DNA of 64,000 bases. It comes from Haliclona indistincta (taxonomy: Eukaryota > Porifera > Demospongiae > Haplosclerida > Chalinidae). Location of the stretch: NCBI GenBank assembly GCA_964017065.1, contig OZ024784.1, positions 7,793,152-7,857,151 of the forward strand, read 5' to 3'. A program made the translations under genes and the position numbers. This document shows, piece by piece, positions 53,234 to 64,000 of this stretch; positions within the stretch are counted from its first letter, which is position 1, and each line of letters opens with the position of its first letter. The notes beneath the pieces were generated by a model. The model did not search any database, was not told where the DNA came from, and saw nothing but the letters and a program-made list of their open reading frames with translations.

Positions 53234-56200
53234 CTAGTTCATGTTATCATGTGTATCATGTTGATCTGTGTTTATTTCTTGTGATGATGTGTCATCATCA
53301 TACATGTTATGCGGGACTGATAACGTATCTCCCCAATTGCACTTTCTTGCTCTCCGATAGAGCTCTTTGCTGTGAAAAAGATGGTGGTAGGTGATGGTGA
53401 TTGTGTCAAACTTACTCTGTCTTGGACTTTGTCAGTATCACAAGTTTCGCCTTTCCTGTAACGAGCAATTATTGCAAAGACATGTGGTATACTAGTAGAT
53501 CACCGTTGGGACAGCATAGGTTGCATCGAACATGACGAGTCCTCTTCATAGCTGGTAGTATCAGTCGTGATTGAGGATCACTTTCTACATTGTATGTCAT
53601 GATACACATCAGTAACTGAGTATACCGTAAATCGGGAAATTTTCGTGTAACAAAATTTTCGTGTGTTAAATTTTCATGTTAAAATATTTTCGTGGGTCGA
53701 CCTGGCCCACGAAAATATTTTAACATCGAAAATTATCAACGTGTAAGTGAGCATACACAGTTTCTAGACAACACTGCATGACTGTTGCTGCTGACAGCTG
53801 TAACGATGCTTGTATTTGTGGTCATTGTGTATCAAGAGTGTAGGAGCCAGCTAAATGAAAGAACCCTGCCCATTTGTTCGCCAGACCAGGCGCTGGCAAC
53901 TGATCGGTCAGGGACGCTCGATCAGAGATGCTTCTGACAGCAAAGTAGAAGGTTGCTCACCATCGCTGGCTGAAAAGTAACTCCAAACAGACAGTATTTC
54001 AGCTGTAGCCAGCTCTTGGGCATAAACTTGAAGCATACAACCCGCAACTCGGCGGCATACACGTGTTTAAAAATTTCCGTTGTTAAAAAATTTTCGTGTG
54101 TTTAATTTTCGTGGTTGATCCTAACCATGAAAATATTTTAACAACGAAAATTTCCTGATTTACGGTAGATACCTTCAGTAGGACGGGGTCCTTTCTTCAT
54201 CACCAAGTATGAGAATGGTTCAGTGTAATAACCTTGTCGACGAAGACCTGTATGCCTCTATAGTAGCAATAGAAGGAGGAAGAAAGAATTATCGAGTGTG
54301 GTTAAAGGTCAAGCTAACCTGTGCTGGAGATAGCTGAACTCTCTGAGCAAAACTGCAGTAAAATTTGGAAACTGATAGAGGACATGGGTTGTCATGAGGA
54401 CACTATAGAGCGAGGATTATTATTAGGAAATAAAAGATTGACACACAAGCTCACTGGAGCAAGAATATGTCCTCCCAGTTGACTAGCTCCCGTATCTACT
54501 GATTTAGTCCAGTTACTGGCCTGCACATAAACCATGTAACTACATGTATGATGGTTACTCTCTTACATTCAGTAATAGATCTCTTGCTTCATTGATAATA
54601 TTATAGCCAGCTCTGGTACCAAACTCAATCAATACCTGAAAGTTGAAAACAAAACTAATTTACTAAAATCCTTGCTGTATGTCATATCACTTCACTTACA
54701 AGTATGTTTCCTGTTTTCCGCCAAAGTGAAGCAATTGTTGATCTTCTAATTCCAACAGTAGATAGTTCTGCTAGAGTATTGGCTGCTACAACCAGATCAT
54801 ACTGCACCTATGCATGAGCGAGTATCTTGTTAGAATTTTGTATTTCTCCTAATTTCTATAACATAACTGCACAACACCCATAAACTGTCCCAAAGTGAAC
54901 TTATAACAGAACCGAGCACGCATTGACTTGATCAGTAACAATACAGAACACGAACACAACTCTTACAGACCAACAATCACTGGACTTATATTATACTCTT
55001 AGCTTGTTCTAGACTATCTATACACTTCTATTAACACATTACACCAAAAGAAAACACACATACCACTGAAAGAGAAACACGTTACAATAAATGAATAACA
55101 CGCTAGCTAAGGGTTTCTATCCTTCACAGAACTGCCATTACCTTGTTTGATACTGGTAAATACTGTTTGAAGTGTACACCAGAAATGGTCTCCTTCTCAG
55201 TAGTAGGAACAGGTAAACCCATTTCATCTGAAAGCCTTCCTCCTAAAAATTGTGACAAAACAAGTCAATCACCATGCTAATTTCACATACCAACTCTAAG
55301 GGCCCGTGCCAGTTCTCCCATTTCCTGTGATGAGTCTATTGCTTGATACTCGTAAAGAGATTCTCCCCAGACTTGTTGAGCTGCCCTGGATGCACATAGC
55401 TATGCTAAAATGTGACACACATCATCTCTTTCCTACCACAAAGCTGTTCCCAGTCCAGAACCGAAGTCAAGCATGACCTGTGGGTTAAACTTAGGCTGTA
55501 ACTTAGCAACCTGAATATATACAATAATCACAGCAAAAAGATGGACATTGACTCACATACCTCACTGAACACTCTCAAACACACACCATAGCCAGCCTGG
55601 GATCGCATAGCAACACATGCGATTCCCTCTCTCTTACCATACCTGATCAACGGAGGCCGTGTGCTGACATCACAATATCTGTTTTAACATCTTACCTGAG
55701 AGGTGCCTGTATGGTTACTGGGTTATTGGAGGTATGGTCTTTCCATAAGTTAGCTACGAGACAATTCACAGTATTTAGTGATCACACCAATATCCCATAC
55801 CAGCTTCTGCCTTTATTTGCTTCTTTTGCTTCATTTTTTGGTCCTGCGCTGTTGATGGTTGTCTTGTTCGTAAGTATTTCATTAAAGCTGCTCCATCACT
55901 AGCAAGTTGCTTGTTGGGATAATCTATTTCGTGTAATTACAAAGTTAAATTAATCAATGAACTTGTAGGTACTTGATAAAAGGTTCTCCTGAGCAAGTTC
56001 CAGGCTTTTAGGTGTATATACAGTAGGCAAACACACGCTGTGTTTTATTCGAACTTGAGATTTGGTTCCCTCGTCATCATCATCATCATCGTTATCAGCA
56101 GTTGTAGCATCGCCATTTGTATCTCTTTCTTGCTCAGGCAGCAATCCACTATAGTTGATTGTGCTGCAGATGGCTCTCCTTAACCAATGTAGAGATCCGA

Positions 56201-56246
56201 GCCTAAGCAAACGAATTTGTTGGACGAGAATGCCTTCTCGTGCCAT
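53234..56246 (-). CDS. METTL17: METTL17 / Rsm22-type mitoribosome assembly factor
   Basis: METTL17 is a SAM-fold, Fe-S-containing factor for assembly of the mitochondrial small ribosomal subunit. ATG 56246 gives 'MAREGILVQQIRLLRLGSLH', a presequence-like start. Core exons give 'MLDFGSGLGTALWAAQQVWG' (SAM motif I), 'AIDSSQEMGELARALR', 'FKQYLPVSNKVQYDLVVAAN', 'IASLWRKTGNILVLIEFGT', 'AGYNIINEARDLLLN' and 'GGHILAPCPHDNPCPLSVSK' followed by 'FYCSF'. Cysteines of the CPHxxPCP…C set and of 'HVRCNLCCPNG' fit the four Fe-S ligands known in the family. The last exons give 'KELYRRARKCNWGDTLSVP' and a hydrophilic tail to TAG 53234. The first exon has an acidic run of Asp residues. One intron holds a repeat element (53623-54167). 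Head to head with MVD. Confidence 0.94.
53623..54167. mobile_element. 545-base MITE-like element in METTL17 intron
   Basis: Begins TACCGTAAATCGGGAAATTT and ends with the near-complement (GAAAATTTCCTGATTTACGG then TA). Each end also folds on itself through ATTTTCGTG/CACGAAAAT-type arms, for example the hairpin near 53660-53745 centred on GGTCGACCTGGCCC. There is no transposase frame. No target duplication is evident beyond a possible TA. Confidence 0.75.
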
Positions 56247-56364
56247 GTGGAAAAGGGTATTTCCCGTGCTCCCTTCGAGCAATCTGATTGGTCTGTTGCA
56301 AGTAAGAGCTACGCCCCCAATTTAAAATCAGACCAGAAAGTCAGGCCAGGTTGGAGAAGTGAAG
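56247..56364. promoter_or_regulatory. 118-base bidirectional promoter METTL17 / MVD
   Basis: The interval between divergent starts contains CAATCTGATTGGTCTG, an inverted CCAAT (ATTGG) box, near 56280, and little else recognisable. CCAAT boxes together with sterol elements regulate vertebrate MVD; I do not see a clear sterol element. Confidence 0.45.
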
Positions 56365-58141
56365 ATGGCTACACAGCAGGAAACGGCTACTGTAACCTGT
56401 ACAGCTCCAGTTAATATTGCTGTCATCAAGTACTGTATGTTACACCAGCTTTAGTGCAAAATTAACCAGTGGCAAGTCTCATTTCTTCAGGGGGCAAACG
56501 CAATGAAGAGCTCATTCTTCCTACTAACTCATCACTGTCGGTCACACTGCATCAGAACGAGGTCAGTGAAAGAGTGCAGACATCTAGTTATAGTGTGGTG
56601 TGTGATTACAGTTCAAGACGACTACTACTGTGTCTATAAGCAGTGACTATGATGAAGACAAGGTGTGGTTGAATGACAGGTTAGTGCCGCACATGCAAAC
56701 TAATAATGTATTATGGTTTATTATATTATTCAGAGAAGAATCCATCAACAACCCAAGACTTCAACGGTGTCTTAAAGAGAGTAAGTCAGTTTATTGCTTA
56801 TGACTACCTGACTTTTGCAGTTCGTACATCTGCTCTAACTTCCTCATCTTTGAGCCATGAGCTTGTGCGGTCTGGGAAAGTGCACATTCAATCGCACAAC
56901 AATTTTCCTACAGCTGCTGGATTGGCCTCTTCTGCGGCTGGGTATGCCTGTCTTGGTAAGGGAACACTCTCTTCTATCTGACCTTCATCATTACTTTTTT
57001 CTAGTCTATGCTCTTGGTCAGTTGTATGGGTACAAAGGAGAATTATCAGCAATTGCAAGGTGAAGCATTCCTAGTGAACTCCATTCACTTAGTTTACACA
57101 CAGACAGGGCTCTGGGAGTGCTTGTCGTAGTATTTATGGCGGGTTTGTGACATGGGAGAGAGGAGAGAGGGAGGATGGATCAGATAGCCTAGCGATACAG
57201 GTGGCTCCTCATACACACTGGCCAGAGCTTCAAGTCATCATACTAGTTGTTAGTGACCAGAAGAAATCAGTCAGCAGTACTCTGGGAATGAGCACTACTG
57301 TTCAGACTAGCTCTCTCCTCAAGGTGCATCTTTGCCATTTCTTTCTCAATGATGCACTTGATTTCTATTGCAGCACAGAGCTGACATTATTGTACCACAG
57401 AGAATGAGAGAGATGGAGGCTGCCATTAAGAATAAAGACTTTGAAGCCTTTGGCAGATTAACAATGCAGGTACTATAGGCAAACGGTCTATGTAAAAGCA
57501 TTTCTTTGTACTCTGTCTTTAAATATCTAAGCCATTGGGTTAATTTTCTATCACAGGATAGTAACCAGTTCCATGCAGTGTGTCTAGACACTTACCCTCC
57601 CATCTCCTACCTTAATGACACATCCAAACAGATAATTCAGTTAGTCACTAGATATAATGACATTTCTGGACGGGTTAAGGCTGCATATACATTTGATGCT
57701 GGTCCTAATGCTGTACTGTTCACGCTCTCTGAAAATACCCAAGAATTGCTCTCAGTCATACTCCGTGCCTTCCCACCCTCAAGTGATCAGAGGTGACATT
57801 ATTGAGTTGCTCACATGTAGTACACTTGTCATACTCCAGGTTATCGTATGTAAGAGGTCTCACTAGTTCAGTGGAAGAGCAAGTAGATATCAAGGTCAGC
57901 AGTACATACTAGGACTCATGCATTAATCACTAGAGTTTGAGCAGAACAATAATCGAAGAAGAAATTAATGTCTTACTAAGTTTCTCATGCAGGATTTGAT
58001 GAACAAAATTTCTCATTCTCCCTCAGAGGGAGCCCTCAAATATATCATTCACACAAAGGTACAGCTACATGTATCAGTACCATAGTGATGTTATTGTATA
58101 ATACACAGGCTGGCCCCGGGCCACAGTTGCTGGAAGACTGA
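56365..58141 (+). CDS. MVD: diphosphomevalonate decarboxylase
   Basis: MVD turns mevalonate-5-diphosphate into isopentenyl diphosphate with ATP, a key step of isoprenoid synthesis. ATG 56365 gives '[20 protein letters not shown]' followed by 'IKY'. Next exons give '[20 protein letters not shown]', '[20 protein letters not shown]', '[20 protein letters not shown]' (the GHMP ATP-binding loop) and the '[11 protein letters not shown]' exon near 57112-57146. Further on are '[20 protein letters not shown]', '[20 protein letters not shown]' and '[16 protein letters not shown]'. The last exons give '[20 protein letters not shown]' and TGA. The length of about 390-400 residues and the order of blocks match animal MVD. 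The catalytic Asp (in YTFDAGPNA) is present. Confidence 0.96.
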
Positions 58142-58557
58142 AAATTAAATTCTATTAATTTTATTTATCTTTTATGTCAGCTATTGTCAGATAGATTGCA
58201 ATTATGATACTTTGAGGTGAATGCCCATGACACATAACGTAGTAATAATAGACCACAATATCATGATCAGTGTAGGGGTCGCCCAAGAATGTGTTGACCA
58301 ATTTGTACATAGTAATTGTTTCTCATGCCGCTCGGCAATGATGTTTAGGGATGACTGCAAATTAAGATGGCGGCTACTCATGTGTGAATCATATTATTTC
58401 CAACCAGTGACATTAAAAATATTCAAGTTCTTGACAAACTAATAATATCTGTTGTGTGTGCTTGGCATCATAACAACATTGCTGATGTCTCGATGAGCAT
58501 ACATACATTGCTTGATAACAAACTGCCGGAAATTTCAAAATATCTACAGAGTTTTGA
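58142..58557. other. convergent gap MVD / dynein light intermediate chain
   Basis: 416 bases between facing stop codons. ATTAATTTTATTTATC after the MVD stop may belong to its 3' end. No exon is recognised. Confidence 0.4.
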
Positions 58558-59030
58558 TTAGTTAGATTTGGGAGGTTTTTTGAGCTCAGTGGCTGGTCTC
58601 ATTCCTGCTCCCTTGGCACCAGTACCAGGCTTCATCAAGAGGTTACTAAAGAAGGTAGCGAGAGCTGCTTCTCCCTTGGCCCCATCCTTCCCTCCTGCTG
58701 CTTCTCCATCACCCTGTAGCGAGAAAGTAATTAACAGAGTTGTCATCTGTTGATGTATTACAGCACAATGCACACTATCCTAGTTGTACCACTAGCAATA
58801 GGCACAGATCATGAAGACCATGGGTATTGTATATTGCTGGATAACTTACCACTTCTCCTTTGGAGAGTGGAGCTGTTGGTCTCACTGGTGATCTGTCCTT
58901 TGTAACAGCTGGTGGCTGAGAACAGGAAGAGTTAAAACATACCAGTAGTGCTTCATCATCCTCAAGCTTACCACTGTAGAAGTACCTGGAACCTCTCGTT
59001 TGGGTGCCCTGGCCAGATGAGCCTGAGAGA

Positions 59031-59106
<76 letters not shown>

Positions 59107-61926
59107 AGTCAAGACTATTACCACAGTACTATGGATGAGCAGTACCTGTTGAGCTATGAGAAACACCTGATCGTCTTCAGCAGAAACTCCGTCCACTTCA
59201 GATAATGGCTAAAAAAGGATATTATTTTATAATAAGGCAATTTGTCCAGATTGCTGCCCACCAGTTTACATACACTTCCTCGTGACAACAGGAAATAGTG
59301 GCATAGCAACATGACTACTGATCTATATTATTCTTCAAGTGCAGGAAAAATCCATGTTAGTGGATTTGTTCCATTAACCACACACAATGATAGTCACAGC
59401 TGATTTACGATACAAACAAACAAGTTGTTTATGAACATGTTTCATTCCTTCACCAAAGGGAATATGACTTAACAATAATGAATTTGACTACCTCTTTATC
59501 ATAAGTATTACTCATGAATATTATCAGTCTGGTATAGTTTGACCAATCAGATTGCGGATCACTGTGTAAGGTATGCAAAGTATTTCAATCTCCCCTGAGC
59601 TACCCCCTCTCCTGGTGAAGCCACAGGAATGGACAAACACACAAACAACACTACAATAATACAAGTAAACAAGCTGTTGCTATAATTAACAAGAAGAAGC
59701 AGTGTTTGGTATGAATGAGGTTATAGCTTCCAATAGTGATATCACACTAGGTTGACTGCATTAAGTGAGACTTTTCCAACTAAAGCTAAAATCAACTGTA
59801 GAGTAGGCACCAGATGTGACAGACCATGTCTATCCTGTAGGGCATCCACCAGACATCTACTAGCGAAATATTTTAATGATGTAATTGTGACTTAATGGCA
59901 AGAATACAGCAGACCAGAGTAAGGGACTACTCTATTATTACATTATTGGTACAATTATGACAATGTCTAGCAATTATGCAGAAGACAAACAGACAGACAG
60001 GAGTGGTCAAGCTAGGCATGGTGTAATACTGGCTAGATATTGCTGTCATTCACACAACATCTGGATAATAGTGTTGCTTAGAAATTGTCTGCAGCTATTT
60101 ACACTACCACTAGTGTTCATTACTGACTGGGACTACTTCATAGCTACACCTCCCAGTGAAGCAGCTTAGCTCATTAACAACCTACCATAGTTACTCTTGG
60201 TGGCACAATAATGGTCTTTAGTGGTTCATGAGGGTTAATGTGCTTCATCTGATCAGAAAGGTAGTATATCCTCTTATCACTGTCCCATCCACAAGGTCTG
60301 GAGAAGAAGGAGGAAAGCATAACAATGTGTAATGTACAATCTGCAGGTGATGGATGTTGCATACACTGGATGCACATATGCAAACAAACTTGTTGTTTAT
60401 TATTCTGTCAAAAGAGGTGCCTACATGTAGATTTCATTTTTGTGACAGCTCTGTAAAGCTGTGGTTCAACGATGGGTAGTGCGCAACACATTGGAATACT
60501 GGGAGTGTCTGCAGTGTCTAATAAATGTGTACATTAGTTTATGATGCAGTTATGGCATTTACTATTGGTACACAGTTTTCTCACAATATACACACATAAC
60601 AGGAGAGGAAAATGTAAAGAAGTAGCTGTATTCAACAGATGGTGGCAGTTGTGAAGAGTACGTATTGTAACCTTTACACTGCAGCAAGATACTACATAAT
60701 TAAAGAACACACACTCAACAATCAACAGATCAATCTGTACAACACGGCAACACTTCCCAAAATGTACAATGACTTAATCAGATTACTGGCTAAACAAAAC
60801 TATCAGCTCATATATTATGTACACAGAGACATACAAATATGTTCTATGTAAAACTATCGTTTCTCATTATTACACTAAGCATGATGCGTAACCCACAGTT
60901 CAATAACTTGATTAACAAGTGACTAATACCAAACCAAGGCATTCAATACACCCACACACGTGCATCCACACCTACTGTGGGATGCAGGCACGTACACACA
61001 TGCATCACACAATGATAGTGGATTGATATGAACACAATTGGCTACAATCGATGCACACATCAAAGCACATGGAAAGTGTATCATGTGGTGTAAACTAATC
61101 CACTTGAGACACCATCAGCAATCAGTGAAGCAAAAGCAAAACAATATACCAATGTGTGTGTGGTATACAATGACAATATGAATGCACATACAGTTGGAAA
61201 TTTGAGATTCGTCACGAGTGCGGCAAATTCTTCCGCTATAGCAGCTTAAATTAGTTAGATCAACCACAATGTGCATAAGGTGATGCTGGAGGGATTCTCA
61301 CATGAACACAGCATCTCTTTCTACAATGGAGGCAGGAGTGTTGAAGGGGAGGCGATATGCCAGATGAACTATGTATCGATGCAGCAAGTCTAGGTTCTTG
61401 GAGTCTTTGAGAGAAGTGTAGCATAGAGCAGCACCATCTGCATAAGGAGGAAGGAGGTGATGAATACAAGCATCCTTAGCATGAATATTCTATCGTGAAT
61501 GTCAAACTCTAATGGGGGTCCTCAACAGGGTTTGTCACCTCACACAAACACTCATCGATTAACACTTTGATGTGGTCTTTGTGGTGTCGTGAATACTGTT
61601 TCAACAGCTACCCAATAGGGACACCACGTGACTATGGTTTGAGTGCTATACATGTGCTGAGTGATTGACACTATGGCAACTCTTGGTAAACGCAGGCAGG
61701 AAGTGATCATTCTATTTCACAAAAGCACTAATAATGGTTCATCATGGCATGCTAATTGGTTGCGGATGAGTAAGGAAGTGACCAGAAAAAAGAGATAAAG
61801 ATAAAGAAGGAATGAACAAGAGATTGAATTACATTTAAGGCAGAATCTTCTAATGTGTTGTTGAATGAAGTCGAAATGTTCATCTTTATAGCTCTGAGAT
61901 TTCTCCAGTTGATTGAGACCGTCTGA
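58558..61926 (-). CDS. DYNC1LI: cytoplasmic dynein light intermediate chain, C-terminal two thirds (5' part not seen)
   Basis: Dynein light intermediate chains tie cargo adaptors to the dynein heavy chain. Exons on the minus strand: 61849-61926 'SDGLNQLEKSQSYKDEHFDF' then 'IQQHIRRFCLK'; about 61300-61440 'YGAALCYTSLKDSKNLDLLH' then 'RYIVHLAYRLPFNTP' and 'VERDAVFM'; about 60184-60300 'PCGWDSDKRIYYLSDQMKHI' and 'TIIVPPRVTM'; about 59147-59211 'DGVSAEDDQVFLIAQQ' (family 'AEDDQVFLMK'). Then come Pro/Ser/Lys-rich linker exons and the last exon with 'AALATFFSNLLMKPG', the adaptor-binding amphipathic helix ('VLANFFNSLLSKK'), ending 'KKPPKSN' and TAA 58558. The P-loop domain exons that should lie upstream are not recognised within the window and probably lie beyond it. 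Two introns near 1 kb are long for this locus. Confidence 0.92.
59024..59105. repeat. (GA)n microsatellite in dynein light intermediate chain intron
   Basis: About 80 bases of GAGA with a few interruptions, in the short intron between the AEDDQVF exon and the next linker exon. Read on the minus strand it is a CT-rich tract. Confidence 0.93.
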
Positions 61927-62290
61927 CTACATAAGAAGAAGACAGGAAATCAGATGAAGTCAGTATATCCGTTAATCATCATAGCAGTAACTTTACCCTT
62001 CCTCCTCCAGCACCTGAGGGGATACTAGGGGCAGCAATACTATAATAGACTGTACATCATCACAAACACATCATGTTACTGTAACACAGTAACTCTCACA
62101 TTACAGTATGTGCACACACGCTACCAATACCAATCAACTTCGGCTAGCTGAAACAGATGTCTAAATTTCTAACAGGTAACCCAGGTCGCACAAACGTACA
62201 CATTCAAAAAACCGCAATAGTCAACACCAACAGATGCTCAATGCAGACATTAGTCTCTGAGCTTCTTGTTTACAAGCAGCCAACACACTA
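61927..62290. other. upstream of the last recognised dynein exon, nothing certain
   Basis: Presumably intron. A minus-strand block near 61993-62031 (reads 'IAAPSIPSGAGGGR') has a fair acceptor before it and a GTAAAG after it. It could be a linker exon, but it does not supply the expected 'GIPVLVV-TK' strand. Confidence 0.3.
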
Positions 62291-62792
62291 GGTACAGGCT
62301 AGCCTCATACCCAGACCCGGTACAGGCTAGCCTCATACCCAGACCCGGTACAGGCTAGCCTCATACCCAGGCCCGGTACAGGCTAGCCTCATACCCAGTA
62401 TAGACTAGCCTCAAACCCAGGCCCGGTACAGGCTAGCCTCATACTCAGGGCCGGTACAGGCTAGCCTCATACCCAGGTCCGGTACAGGCTAGCCTCATAC
62501 TCAGGGCCGGTACAGGCTAGCCTCATACTCAGGGCCGGTACAGGCTAGCCTCATACTCAGGGCCGGTACAGGCTAGCCTCATACCCATGCCCGGTACAGG
62601 CTAGCCTCATACTCAGGGCCGGTACAGGCTAGCCTCATACTCAGGGCCGGTACAGGCTAGCCTCATACTCAGGGCCGGTACAGGCTAGCCTCATACTCAG
62701 GGCCGGTACAGGCTAGCCTCATACCCATGCCCGGTACAGGCTAGCCTCATACTCAGGGCCGGTACAGGCTAGCCTCATACTCAGGGCCGGTA
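62291..62792. repeat. 28-base minisatellite, about 18 copies
   Basis: Unit GGTACAGGCTAGCCTCATAC followed by TCAGGGCC. Early copies carry CCCAGACC, CCCAGGCC or CCCATGCC in the last eight bases, and one copy near 62395-62425 is shortened and mutated (AGTATAGACTAGCCTCAAAC). Variant order suggests block duplications. Confidence 0.95.
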
Positions 62793-64000
62793 TGCGAGAA
62801 GACTAACACAAATCAACAGTATAGCGTGCTGTTTATGACAACACAGAAATTGATATTATGTCTATAACAGCCCAACTATTTGCAGGAAACAGATGAACTG
62901 CTGCATCACCTAAAAAGCATTAACACGATTACAGTTGATCAAATTATGATTATACTCCAGATAACCAGCAACCACACACACAAGCAGCGTTTGCATACAA
63001 CAAGGTGATGATTAGCAAGGCCCTTTTCTGGTCTAGCTAGCTAGCAAGTGTGGCGGCTGTGCTGTAAAAAGGTCACAATAACCAACCGATGAGTACACAA
63101 GGTCACAATAACCAACCGATGAGTACACAATACACACTCAATATTATGAATACACATTCAACAAACATAAATAGCCTCAGAGTAAAATATCCATTACCCT
63201 CAGATTAGCACAAGCTGGTGGTGGGCTGGTAGACATTGCCCCAGACTGACAGTCATAACTGATAACGTTAATTACTAGTCTAACCCTTACAATCCTTATG
63301 TGAAGTTACGTAAGATAAATCATAGAGCTACATGTACTAAAAATAATATTTGGATAACAATGACGACGTACAAATAAGAACACAATTATTTCACAAGTAC
63401 AATCAGATGAACAGCAGGTGTGTTTCATCACTAAATCAACGCTGTACTTAAAATATAGTTCATGGAAGACAAAGTCATAGGAAACTAAGATGAAGTCATA
63501 TTATTATTAGATGAGTGAAGATATGTTTTATCATGAGGAGCATATATGCAGCATACTCTGTAATCGTATGTAATGTACGCTAATGTTAAGTTTGCACATA
63601 AACGCACTAGTATATTATCAACCCCCACACACCACCACATCAAACCTCTCACTACACCATGTCACAGATTTGCCTATTACCGCTACTATAACCATACTTG
63701 AACACACTGAGACTAAACCACAGGAAAATAATTGGCTACGCACGATGTACTGGAGAACTATAAACACTCAATGTTTGTCCTAATACGAGCATTGAACTGT
63801 TTTCCAAGCTGTTTATAGAACAGGTTGATGGTGATTGTCATACATACATAATGTACACCTACTGAAGAGTATGGTAGTGTGCGATGTGATATTGTAAACA
63901 AAGCCATAGTCATTGATACACAAACACAGCCATGAACACACAAACACTACTAAGAAAGCATCATTGTATGTACAGCTGTGAAGATACAGTCACTACTCAG
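62793..64000. other. no recognised gene; short duplications
   Basis: A 30-base unit (GGTCACAATAACCAACCGAT…) is repeated twice at 63071-63100 and 63101-63130. A minus-strand ATG at about 63234 opens 'MSTSPPPACANLR' before a possible donor and might be a first coding exon, but nothing supports it further. The rest is AT-rich with no exon that I can assign. Confidence 0.4.

Noticed and set aside
58948..59205. Arg-Glu repeat protein on the plus strand
   Set aside because: Translation of the (GA)n microsatellite in a dynein light intermediate chain intron.
62291..62792. CRISPR-like array of regular repeats
   Set aside because: There are no unique spacers; repeats abut as a 28-base minisatellite in a eukaryotic sequence, and there are no cas-like genes.
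63189..63234. Possible first exon of the dynein light intermediate chain on the minus strand (MSTSPPPACANLR)
   Set aside because: The P-loop domain that must follow is not found between here and 61926, so the assignment would be guesswork.

Overview
The window looks like a piece of a compact animal genome. I infer an early-branching metazoan, most probably a sponge, but this is not proven. The evidence is spliced genes with very short GT-AG introns (often 50-100 bases), 3'-to-5' and head-to-head packing with gaps of 12 to a few hundred bases, and a fully animal gene set (SS18, p107/p130-type retinoblastoma relative, TPX2, NSMAF, NAGPA, LSM14). All gene names rest on reading the translated exons and comparing them with family motifs I know; no database search was run.

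Layout. 1-369 (-) is the 5' end of a secreted, repeat-type protein that runs off the left edge. A doubtful small gene lies at 1413-1802 (+). Then: RBL1/2-like pocket protein 2294-7994 (-); NUTF2 8328-9754 (-); LSM14 9969-12346 (+); SS18 12779-13957 (-); RECQL4 14034-18689 (+); NAGPA 18915-21342 (-); NSMAF/FAN 21504-27103 (+); ENY2 27499-28114 (-); mitochondrial aspartate aminotransferase GOT2 28258-30318 (+). Two large single-exon genes follow, 30570-34340 and 34509-38360 (+), each with a signal peptide, a long beta-helix-like ectodomain and a many-pass membrane domain. Next come NDUFAF6 38482-40067 (+), a second diverged GOT2 40627-44109 (+), a 3 kb repeat-filled gap, TPX2 47241-51603 (+), PIGM 51821-53221 (+), METTL17 53234-56246 (-), MVD 56365-58141 (+) and the 3' part of a dynein light intermediate chain 58558-61926 (-). 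The last 2 kb hold a 28-bp minisatellite and no clear exon.

Organisation. At least five neighbouring pairs are divergent over 76-214 bases (NUTF2/LSM14, SS18/RECQL4, NAGPA/NSMAF, ENY2/GOT2, METTL17/MVD), so shared bidirectional promoters seem to be the rule. Convergent pairs sit close too; PIGM and METTL17 stop codons are 12 bases apart. Several genes are cell-cycle genes: the pocket protein would be a repressor in the E2F/DREAM system, while RECQL4 (replication initiation) and TPX2 (spindle assembly) are typical targets of that system in other animals. The upstream regions of both carry E2F-like or CHR-like palindromes.

Most interesting. (i) The duplicated intronless beta-helix/multi-pass membrane proteins, whose first 307 bases are 98-99 % identical while most of the rest is strongly diverged, as expected after gene conversion. 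(ii) The two GOT2 genes, which share one nearly identical 166-base exon. (iii) A (TGAG)n array that begins at a real splice donor and so offers about a hundred consecutive GTGAGT donor motifs. (iv) Several families of non-autonomous, palindrome-ended elements, one with a clean 9-bp target duplication. (v) An antisense open frame inside a GC-AG intron of the second GOT2.
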